Assembly: GCA_017425745.1 (NCBI GenBank)
Contig: JAFOXT010000265.1
Location: 1 to 7,456 of the forward strand
Source: Clostridia bacterium
GTDB taxonomy: Bacteria > Bacillota > Clostridia > Oscillospirales > Acutalibacteraceae
DNA: 7,456 bases
Direction of reading: 5' to 3'
Part shown: positions 1-5,067 of the stretch, one piece after another
Layout of the letters: each line of letters starts with the position of its first letter
Position numbering within the stretch: position 1 is the first letter of the stretch
Translations under genes and position numbers: made by a program
The notes under the pieces: model-generated
Databases searched by the model: none
Told to the model about the DNA's origin: nothing
The model's input: only the letters and a program-made list of their open reading frames with translations

Positions 1-3
1 CTT

Positions 4-79
4 TGGCAGGGGCAGAAGGGCTCGAACCCTCGGCACGCGGTTTTGGAGACCGCTGCTCTACCAACTGAGCTATACCCCT
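4..79 (-). tRNA. tRNA-Trp (CCA anticodon)
   Basis: This is a complete 76-nt cloverleaf. The acceptor stem AGGGGTA pairs with TGCCCCT, with one T-G wobble. The D-stem is GCTC/GAGC, the anticodon stem GCGGT/ACCGC holds the loop CTCCAAA (anticodon CCA), and the T-arm carries TTCGAGC. The discriminator base is G and the 3' CCA is encoded. It is the second tRNA of a minus-strand pair, 9 bp after the CAT tRNA, and the array may continue beyond the left edge. Its anticodon and GCCA end are exactly complementary to the specifier codon and bulge of the T-box upstream of trpB in this window. Confidence 0.98.
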
Positions 80-88
80 ATATTTAAT

Positions 89-165
89 TGGTGGGCCATC
101 AGGGACTCGAACCCCGGACCGACCGGTTATGAGCCGGTTGCTCTAACCAACTGAGCTAATGGCCC
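89..165 (-). tRNA. tRNA with CAT anticodon, probably tRNA-Ile2 (AUA reader after lysidine modification)
   Basis: This is a complete 77-nt cloverleaf with encoded CCA. The acceptor stem is GGGCCAT/ATGGCCC, the anticodon stem ACCGG/CCGGT holds the loop CTCATAA, and the discriminator is A. It is not the initiator: bases 1 and 72 are paired (G-C) and the D-stem has C11-G24. The choice is between elongator Met and Ile2. Positions 4 and 5 are C4-G69 and C5-G68, known recognition features for the lysidine synthase TilS, and the GGCTCATAACC core is also found in Bacillus Ile2. I therefore favour Ile2, although simple anticodon-based annotation would label it tRNA-Met. Confidence 0.93.
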
Positions 166-189
166 ATGTCAATTTTCGCTGACCTGATG

Positions 190-218
190 AGTATATCAAA
201 CTTAATTCGTTTTGTCAA
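190..218 (-). promoter_or_regulatory. SigA-type promoter of the tRNA pair
   Basis: Read on the minus strand, TTGACA (213-218) and TATACT (190-195) are separated by exactly 17 bp, one base short of full consensus. Transcription would start near 183, leaving a leader of about 18 nt before the CAT tRNA. That is typical of a stable-RNA operon. The element lies between the tRNAs and the divergently oriented rex. Confidence 0.9.
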
Positions 219-269
219 TAGTTTTTAATGAATTTTTTTATATTATTACCACTTTTTGCTTTTTCTCTA

Positions 270-298
270 TTGCAGTAAATCTATCTTTATGTTAAAAT
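270..298 (+). promoter_or_regulatory. Candidate rex promoter
   Basis: The sequence shows a good -10 box TAAAAT (293-298) and a weak -35 TTGCAG (270-275) with a 17-bp spacer, placing the start of transcription about 20 nt before the rex ATG. The -35 matches consensus at only three positions. I could not find a convincing Rex operator (TTGTnnA-type inverted repeat) here, so autoregulation is not visible. Confidence 0.5.
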
Positions 299-326
299 CT
301 CAAAAGTGAAAGCGAGGTGCTTTTAA

Positions 327-938
327 ATGAAAATTTCCGGTGGATTCTTAAAACGACTCCCCCTTTATCTCAGATATCTTAAATCTCTCGACAGCTCTGT
401 TGTAAATATCTCGGCTACTACAATTGCTAATTCTCTTAAATTAGGCGAGGTTCAGGTACGTAAGGATCTTGGCACTGTAAGCGGCAGAGGAAGACCGAAA
501 ACGGGCTATAACCGTCTGCTTCTTATCGAAACACTGCAGGATTACCTCGGCTACAACAAAACAAAAAATGCTGTTATTTTCGGTGCAGGAAAGTTGGGCA
601 ACGCCCTTATGAGCTACAGTGGATTTGATGATTACGGACTTAAAATTATTGCTGCTTTTGACGTTAAAAATCTCGGAACTACCTCTTCAGGAAAACCAGT
701 TTACCCCATACAGTCGTTTCCTGCATACTGCAAACAGCAAAAGATTGAAATAGGCATCATTACTGCACCTCAGAGCGAAGCGCAGAAGATTTGCGACCTG
801 ATTATTGAAAACGGCATCAAAGCCGTGTGGAATTTCGCTCCCGTGCAGCTAAATGTTCCTTCAGATGTAATTATCCATGAGGAAAATATGGCCGCCTCCC
901 TTGCACTGCTTTCAAAGCAACTTGAAAATAAGAACTGA
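327..938 (+). CDS. rex: Redox-sensing transcriptional repressor Rex
   Basis: Rex is a homodimeric DNA-binding repressor that senses the NADH/NAD+ ratio and controls fermentation and NAD-regeneration genes. The 203-residue product has the usual length. Residues 1-80 form the winged-helix domain, with QVRKDL (43-48) in the recognition region and a wing reading GRGRPKTGY (53-61), the clostridial style. Residues 82-185 form the NAD(H)-binding Rossmann domain, with GAGKLG at 86-91, the acidic end of beta-2 at FD (111-112), and NFAPVQLNVP (169-178). The C-terminal helix (about 184-200) matches the domain-swapped helix of the Rex dimer. The start is supported by GAGGTG (314-319) seven bases before the ATG. 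The gene appears monocistronic, ends at a hairpin terminator, and diverges from the tRNA pair. Confidence 0.97.
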   Translation: MKISGGFLKRLPLYLRYLKSLDSSVVNISATTIANSLKLGEVQVRKDLGTVSGRGRPKTGYNRLLLIETLQDYLGYNKTKNAVIFGAGKLGNALMSYSGFDDYGLKIIAAFDVKNLGTTSSGKPVYPIQSFPAYCKQQKIEIGIITAPQSEAQKICDLIIENGIKAVWNFAPVQLNVPSDVIIHEENMAASLALLSKQLENKN

Positions 939-950
939 TTTAAATTTTAA

Positions 951-990
951 AAGCTGTGAAAACAAATTTGTCTTCACAGCTTCTTTTTTT
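951..990. terminator. Shared bidirectional terminator between rex and trpB
   Basis: A perfect 10-bp stem AAGCTGTGAA/TTCACAGCTT (951-960 and 973-982) is followed on the plus strand by C and seven Ts (984-990). The apical segment holds a further palindrome, ACAAATTTGT (962-971), so nearly the whole element can fold after one A-C mismatch. On the minus strand the same stem is followed by TTTTAAAATTT, a weaker U-tract. The trpB stop codon (989-991) overlaps the end of the plus-strand T-run. It serves rex clearly and trpB probably. Confidence 0.88.
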
Positions 991-2233
991 ATTTAGAATA
1001 TTTTTCAAGATCAAACTGCTCGCCACAGCCGTACTTTTCGTAAACATAGTCGATATCCTTATCGCCTCTGCCTGAAAGACAAGCAAGAATTGAACCGCTC
1101 TGATGCTCCTTAGCATAACGGATAGCATATGCTACTGCATGAGCACTTTCAATTGCGGGAATGATACCTTCATACTTTGAAAGAAGGAAGAATGCTTCCA
1201 TTGCTTCCTCGTCAGAAACAGTTTCATAATTAACTCTGCCTGTATCTCTGAGATAAGCGTGTTCAGGGCCTACACCGGGATAGTCAAGACCGCTTGCAAT
1301 TGAATAAACGGGAAGAGGCTCGCCGTTTTCATCCTGAAGAAGGTAGCTTTCAAAGCCGTGAAGTCTGCCCTTTGTACCGTGCTTCATTGTAGCAGCGTGG
1401 TCACCAACGTTGTCACCTCTGCCGAGAGGCTCAATGCCGTAGATTTCAACGGGGTCTGAAAGGAAGGGTGTGAACATACCGAGTGAGTTTGAGCCGCCGC
1501 CTACACAAGCGCAGACTGCATCGGGCATAATACCTGTCATTTCAAGGAACTGCTCTCTTGCTTCAATGCCGATAACTGACTGGAAATCTCTTACCATTTT
1601 CGGGAAGGGATGAGGACCGAGGGCTGAACCGATACAGTAAATTGCGTCTTTATATTCATTCAGATAAGCATCAAAAGCAGCGTCAACAGCCTCTTTAAGA
1701 GTTTTAAGACCGTGTGTTACGGGCACAACATTTGCACCAAGCATTTTCATTCTGATTACATTTGGGTGCTGCTTTTCGATATCAACCTCACCCATGTAAA
1801 CGTCACATTCCATACCGAAGTAAGCTGCTGCAGTTGCAATTGCTACGCCGTGCTGACCGGCACCTGTTTCAGCAATAAGCTTTTTCTTGCCCATATACTT
1901 TGCAAGAAGGCCTTCACCCATGCAGTGGTTAAGCTTGTGAGCGCCTGTGTGGTTAAGGTCTTCACGCTTGAGATAAATCTGGCAATTGCCGAAAAGCTTT
2001 GAAAGTCTTTCGCAGTGATAAACGGGAGTGGGTCTGCCCTGAAATTCCTTACGGATTCTGCGAAGCTCGTTGATGAACTGAGCTGAATGGCAGATTGCTT
2101 CATAAGCATCATCAGCCTCTTTAAATGCAGGCACAAGCTCTTCAGGAAGATATGCACCGCCGTATTCGCCAAAGTAACCGTCTGCTGACGGGAAGTTTTT
2201 AAGATAATTATCAAAATCTTTATAGGTTTTCAT
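989..2233 (-). CDS. trpB: Tryptophan synthase beta chain, stand-alone type
   Basis: TrpB is a PLP enzyme that condenses L-serine with indole to give L-tryptophan. The 414-residue product has every hallmark: HTGAHK with the PLP lysine at K100, AETGAGQHG with the catalytic glutamate E122, the phosphate-binding GGGSN (245-249), GLDYPGVGP (315-323), EGIIPAIES (355-363) and SGRGDKD (387-393). The segment after the lysine reads [12 protein letters not shown] where the common TrpA-partnered form has INNALGQALLAK, and a short C-terminal extension (about 401-414) is present. No trpA or other trp gene is visible, so it probably salvages free indole or works with a remote TrpA. The start is fixed by AAGGAGA (2241-2247) seven bases upstream. 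It is controlled by the tryptophan T-box just upstream. Confidence 0.95.
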   Translation of the reverse strand: MKTYKDFDNYLKNFPSADGYFGEYGGAYLPEELVPAFKEADDAYEAICHSAQFINELRRIRKEFQGRPTPVYHCERLSKLFGNCQIYLKREDLNHTGAHKLNHCMGEGLLAKYMGKKKLIAETGAGQHGVAIATAAAYFGMECDVYMGEVDIEKQHPNVIRMKMLGANVVPVTHGLKTLKEAVDAAFDAYLNEYKDAIYCIGSALGPHPFPKMVRDFQSVIGIEAREQFLEMTGIMPDAVCACVGGGSNSLGMFTPFLSDPVEIYGIEPLGRGDNVGDHAATMKHGTKGRLHGFESYLLQDENGEPLPVYSIASGLDYPGVGPEHAYLRDTGRVNYETVSDEEAMEAFFLLSKYEGIIPAIESAHAVAYAIRYAKEHQSGSILACLSGRGDKDIDYVYEKYGCGEQFDLEKYSK

Positions 2234-2340
2234 AGTTCTGTCTCCTTAATATATAAATTAGTAGTTGTTTGAATTTGGTTTTATCAGGTCAGATTCGCCA
2301 TCGGAAGCCTGAGTAATACATAAATAACACTTCTTTCAAA
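2234..2340 (-). other. trpB 5' untranslated segment downstream of the T-box terminator
   Basis: These roughly 107 bases exist only in read-through trpB mRNA. They hold the trpB ribosome binding site AAGGAGA (2241-2247). Further up is a small possible hairpin, TCAGG (2308-2312) with CCTGA (2284-2288), enclosing a 3-bp TTC/GAA pairing. I recognise no riboswitch class here and see no U-tract. A five-codon frame (ATG GCG AAT CTG ACC TGA) inside it has no ribosome binding site and no Trp codon, so it is not a leader peptide candidate. Confidence 0.5.
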
Positions 2341-2556
2341 AAATAAATAAACCTGCTCCAAAAAGGAACAGGTTAAACTGTAAGCCACCTTTTTGTCACG
2401 TACTACCATACGCTCTCATCATAACGGTTAGAGTTTCCGTCGACGCCTACTGTAATTTCGGGCCGCCCTCACAAGTCCATTGGGCCTTTCTTTCACTGCT
2501 GCATTTCACCATCCGCAGCTCTCTTTGAGTTTCCGTAAGGCTTACTACTCTTGTTC
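2334..2556 (-). promoter_or_regulatory. Tryptophan T-box riboswitch upstream of trpB
   Basis: The leader RNA senses uncharged tRNA-Trp and prevents termination before trpB. The Stem I base ACAAG (2550-2554) pairs with CTTGT (2471-2475). Its specifier loop has AGTAGTAA on the 5' side and CCAATGGA on the 3' side, giving specifier codon UGG (2477-2479) followed by a purine. Next comes the helix GCCTT/AAGGC (2537-2541/2484-2488), then the distal AGAGA bulge with hairpin GCTGC/GCAGC (2515-2519/2498-2502). Stem III is CGTA-TGGTAG-TACG (2399-2412). The antiterminator pairs AAAAAGG (2388-2394) with CCTTTTT (2360-2366) and exposes UGGC (2384-2387), complementary to GCCA of tRNA-Trp. The bulge continues UUA instead of the usual ACC. 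Tryptophan specificity rests on codon, bulge base and downstream gene together. Confidence 0.94.
2350..2374 (-). terminator. Intrinsic terminator of the T-box leader
   Basis: Minus-strand arms AACCTGTTCC (2365-2374) and GGAGCAGGTT (2350-2359) pair over 10 bp with one G-U, around a TTTTT loop (2360-2364). They are followed by the T-rich run TTATTTATTTTTT (2337-2349). The 5' arm contains the bases (2360-2371) needed for the competing antiterminator, so the two folds exclude each other. This is the transcriptional switch of the riboswitch and also the first terminator met by any read-through from the MATE gene. Confidence 0.92.
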
Positions 2557-2578
2557 ATCGGTTTTAACTGTTTTAATA

Positions 2579-2607
2579 ATTTTAACTCTATAAAGCAAAT
2601 TTGTCAA
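2579..2607 (-). promoter_or_regulatory. SigA-type promoter of the T-box/trpB transcript
   Basis: On the minus strand TTGACA (2602-2607) and TAAAAT (2579-2584) are 17 bp apart. The start would fall near 2572, about 18 nt before the base of T-box Stem I. The -35 box sits only 15 bp beyond the stop codon of the MATE gene, which leaves no room for a terminator between them. Confidence 0.9.
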
Positions 2608-2622
2608 GTGTTAAACTAAAAT

Positions 2623-3990
2623 TTATTGGTAATTGACATTCTTTCTCAGCTGTTTCATAATTATAAGGTAACATACAAAGTGGGCAATAAAGGTGATTGT
2701 CCAGCTGATGGGATATGAATAATAGATTGTTTCAACAAAATGAAACCGCTCCATACCAAACACTGCAGTTACCCATAAAATTCTGATTCCGCATACACCT
2801 AAAAGTGATACTATAGTGGGCATCACCGAATAGCCAAGGCCTCTGATTACACCGACCGTTACATCCATAAAGCCACAGATAAGATATGACCAGGCAATAA
2901 TGTTGATTCTTTCAACGCCTGCTTTTATTACATCCTCACCGCTTACATAAAGACCTATAAGTGCGTTATCAAAAAGTACAAAGGTCACTGCAAAGATAAC
3001 AGCAGTTATGAAAGCATATCCCCAGGCAGTGAAAAGAATTTTATTTATTCTGTCATATCTGCCTGCGCCTTTATTCTGACCCGCAAAGGATACTGCAGAC
3101 TGATGAAAGGCGTTTATTGAAGTAAAAGCAAAGCCCTCAACGCTTGTTGAAGCTGCACTGCCGGCAACAATCGCCGTATCAAAGGTATTGATTGACGACT
3201 GAATAATTACATTTGAAATAGAGAACATCATTCCCTGAATACCCGAAGGTATACCAATCTGCATCATTCTGAGAAGCTTATTTTTATGTATTTTAAGCTT
3301 TCTGAATTCAACCTTCAGAAGACCGTCATCTCTGACGAGACAACGAAGCACGAGTAATGCCGATACAACCTGAGAAAGTATTGTTGCAAAAGCAACACCG
3401 AATACGCTCCAATGGAAAGCGATTACAAAAACAAGGTTAAGACCAACATTAATTACACCTGCAGCAGAAAGAAAATAAAGCGGTCTTTTAGTGTCACCAA
3501 CTGCTCTGAGAATAGCGGCAGAAAAGTTATAAAGCATCATAAAGGGCATACCTAAAAAGTATGTTTTTACATAAACAGATGCAAGCTCTATTACATCGTC
3601 GGGAGTATTCATTATCTTAAGAATCTCGGGAGCAAAGAAAAAGCCTACAAAAGAAAGGAGAATGCCTGAAATTACACTTACAGCAACGGCAGTGTGAATT
3701 GTATCTGACAAATCATCAGCTTTTTTAGCACCGAAATAGTTAGCGACCATTACATTTACACCAACAGATAAACCAATGAAAAGATTTACGATAAGATTAA
3801 TCAGTGATGTTGTTGAACCGACTGCCGCAACGCACTCGTCACCTGCAAATTTGCCTACAACTATAATATCAGCGGCGTTAAAAAGTAGCTGAAGTATGCT
3901 CGAAAACATAAGCGGCATTGCAAACTTAATCATTTTCTTTCCGATTGACCCTGATGTAAAGTCAACTGCATGTCCTGTTTTTTGCGACAT
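2623..3990 (-). CDS. MATE-family multidrug/metabolite exporter
   Basis: The 455-residue protein has the length and roughly twelve hydrophobic segments expected of a MATE (multidrug and toxic compound extrusion) transporter, an inner-membrane cation/substrate antiporter made of two six-helix halves. Visible family marks are the TM1 proline P26, FNAADIIVVG with D41, ILRAVGDTKRP (160-170), the second-half TM entry GIPSGIQGMMF (246-256), GQNKGAGRYDR (304-314) and RGLGYSVMPT (383-392). It has no cleaved signal peptide; the N-terminus is short and cytosolic. The substrate cannot be read from sequence. The start is supported by AAGGGGG (3998-4004), seven bases before the ATG. It has its own promoter and no terminator before the T-box promoter of trpB, so long transcripts may enter the T-box. 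Confidence 0.93.
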   Translation of the reverse strand: MSQKTGHAVDFTSGSIGKKMIKFAMPLMFSSILQLLFNAADIIVVGKFAGDECVAAVGSTTSLINLIVNLFIGLSVGVNVMVANYFGAKKADDLSDTIHTAVAVSVISGILLSFVGFFFAPEILKIMNTPDDVIELASVYVKTYFLGMPFMMLYNFSAAILRAVGDTKRPLYFLSAAGVINVGLNLVFVIAFHWSVFGVAFATILSQVVSALLVLRCLVRDDGLLKVEFRKLKIHKNKLLRMMQIGIPSGIQGMMFSISNVIIQSSINTFDTAIVAGSAASTSVEGFAFTSINAFHQSAVSFAGQNKGAGRYDRINKILFTAWGYAFITAVIFAVTFVLFDNALIGLYVSGEDVIKAGVERINIIAWSYLICGFMDVTVGVIRGLGYSVMPTIVSLLGVCGIRILWVTAVFGMERFHFVETIYYSYPISWTITFIAHFVCYLIIMKQLRKNVNYQ

Positions 3991-4017
3991 TTCACTACCC
4001 CCTTTTTAACAGAAATT

Positions 4018-4046
4018 ATTGTATCACTAACAACTCAAAGTGTAAA
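4018..4046 (-). promoter_or_regulatory. Promoter of the MATE gene
   Basis: On the minus strand TTTACA (4041-4046) and TACAAT (4018-4023) are separated by 17 bp, each one base from consensus. Transcription would start about 20 nt upstream of the MATE ATG. It lies back to back with the promoter of the dehydrogenase gene, with 23 bp between the two -35 boxes. Confidence 0.82.
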
Positions 4047-4069
4047 TAGCTTTATTAAAAAACTTTAAC

Positions 4070-4098
4070 TTGACAAGATTTTTTAGTGAATATATAAT
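4070..4098 (+). promoter_or_regulatory. Perfect-consensus promoter of the dehydrogenase gene
   Basis: TTGACA (4070-4075) and TATAAT (4093-4098) are separated by exactly 17 bp, a full match to the vegetative sigma-factor consensus. The predicted start is near 4105, about 25 nt before the ATG. I see no clear operator palindrome overlapping it. This suggests strong basal expression unless an unseen repressor acts. Confidence 0.92.
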
Positions 4099-4129
4099 TG
4101 TTATATTATAATTTGGGAGTGTATTTTAT

Positions 4130-4987
4130 ATGAAAATTGGTTTTATCGGCCTTGGAATTATGGGCGAATCAATGTGCGAAAACATTGTTAAAAAACATAA
4201 CGATACAGTTTACTGTAATGACCACAAGCAAAGTCAGATTGATAAGCTCTGCTCATTCGGCTGTGTGGGCTGTGCAACAAACGAAGAGGTTGCAGAAAAA
4301 GCTGACATAATCATCACTATGATTCCTACCGGCAGACACGTTAAGGAAACTTACACTAAGCTTCTCCCCTATCTCAAGGAAGGCAAAATCTGTATTGATA
4401 TGAGTACAATTGAGCCGTCTGTTTCAGTTGAGGTTGCAAAAGAAGTTATGGCAACCGGTGCAGAATTTGCAGATTGCCCCGTTGTTCGCAGCAAGGCTGA
4501 TGCTATAAAAGGAACTCTCGGAGTTCTTGCGGGCTGTAAAAAGGAGCTTTTTGAAAAGATTAAGCCCATTCTTGAGTACGTTGGCTGCACAATTATTTAT
4601 ATGGGTGAAAACGGTAAGGGTCTTGCAGCAAAAATCTGCCATAACACTCTTGTTGCTCAGATTTCAAACGGTGTAAACGAAACCGTTCTCCTTGCTCAGA
4701 AGCTTGGTATTTCAATTGACAATTTTGCCGCTGCCGTTGCCGCAGGTGGTGCTCAGTGTGCATATATGGCTGTGCAGAAGGAAAACCTTAAGAACGAGGA
4801 CTGGACAACTGCCTTCTCAATGGAAAATATGGATAAAGACGTAAACATCTGCTACAACATTGCAAAGGAAGAGGGCTTCAGTATGCCTGCAATGGAGGTT
4901 GTCAAGGGAATTCTTGACGAAGGCGTAAGACGCGGTTGGGGTAAGCAGGATTTCAGACAAACCTACAGAATTGTCCGTGGAGATTAA
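4130..4987 (+). CDS. NAD(P)-dependent beta-hydroxyacid dehydrogenase, YihU-like substrate loop
   Basis: The 285-residue protein is a typical-length member of the 3-hydroxyisobutyrate / tartronate-semialdehyde / sulfolactaldehyde reductase family, which interconverts small hydroxy acids or alcohols and their semialdehydes. The N-terminal Rossmann domain (1-160) starts GFIGLGIMG (4-12) and contains IDMSTI (89-94). The all-helical C-terminal domain has the catalytic lysine in GLAAKICHN (K168, N172), KD at 236-237, and ends GWGKQDF. The substrate loop reads PVVRSKADAIKGTL (117-130) where most family members have PVSGG; this resembles PVGRTSANAITGTL of E. coli YihU, which I recall from memory. The substrate is unproven and no sulfosugar genes are nearby. 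Twelve cysteines is high. It is monocistronic, with GGGAG (4115-4119) ten bases before the ATG and a strong terminator after it. Confidence 0.9.
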   Translation: MKIGFIGLGIMGESMCENIVKKHNDTVYCNDHKQSQIDKLCSFGCVGCATNEEVAEKADIIITMIPTGRHVKETYTKLLPYLKEGKICIDMSTIEPSVSVEVAKEVMATGAEFADCPVVRSKADAIKGTLGVLAGCKKELFEKIKPILEYVGCTIIYMGENGKGLAAKICHNTLVAQISNGVNETVLLAQKLGISIDNFAAAVAAGGAQCAYMAVQKENLKNEDWTTAFSMENMDKDVNICYNIAKEEGFSMPAMEVVKGILDEGVRRGWGKQDFRQTYRIVRGD

Positions 4988-5012
4988 GGCTTTTTATGCC
5001 AAAATAAAGAAC

Positions 5013-5047
5013 AAAAAGAGGCAGAATTGCCTCTTTTTTATTTTTTT
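5013..5047. terminator. Strong terminator between convergent genes
   Basis: A perfect 11-bp stem AAAAAGAGGCA/TGCCTCTTTTT (5013-5023 and 5028-5038) with a GAAT loop runs into a T-rich tail to 5047 on the plus strand. The A-run on its left gives a U-tract (TTTTTGTTCTTTATTTT) on the minus strand, so it can end both the dehydrogenase transcript and the convergent flavoenzyme/AIM24 transcript, whose last stop codon is 21 bases away. Confidence 0.93.
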
Positions 5048-5067
5048 AATTCTGAATTAACTGATTA

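Noticed and set aside
1..165. The tRNA pair as an integration site for a mobile element
   Set aside because: No integrase, direct repeat of a tRNA 3' end or foreign-looking cargo is visible; the left flank is outside the window.
1712..2214. Overlapping open frames on both strands within trpB
   Set aside because: They are out of frame with the strongly conserved TrpB sequence and carry no domain of their own.
2284..2301. Five-codon leader peptide before trpB
   Set aside because: It has no ribosome binding site, no Trp codon and no attenuator following it; regulation is already explained by the T-box.
2477..2480. AUG (Met) as the T-box specifier in an alternative register
   Set aside because: The UGG register puts a single purine between the codon and the CTTGT helix as expected, and the bulge C matches the G discriminator of tRNA-Trp and the trpB target.
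4019..4033. TTGT-n7-ACAA inverted half-sites overlapping the MATE promoter as a Rex operator
   Set aside because: Rex operators have a gap of about ten bases between TTGT and ACAA with further conserved inner bases; the gap here is seven and the inner bases do not match.
4099..4116. TTGTTA-like sequence just after the dehydrogenase -10 box as a Rex site
   Set aside because: Only one half-site matches; the opposite half does not resemble TTAACAA.
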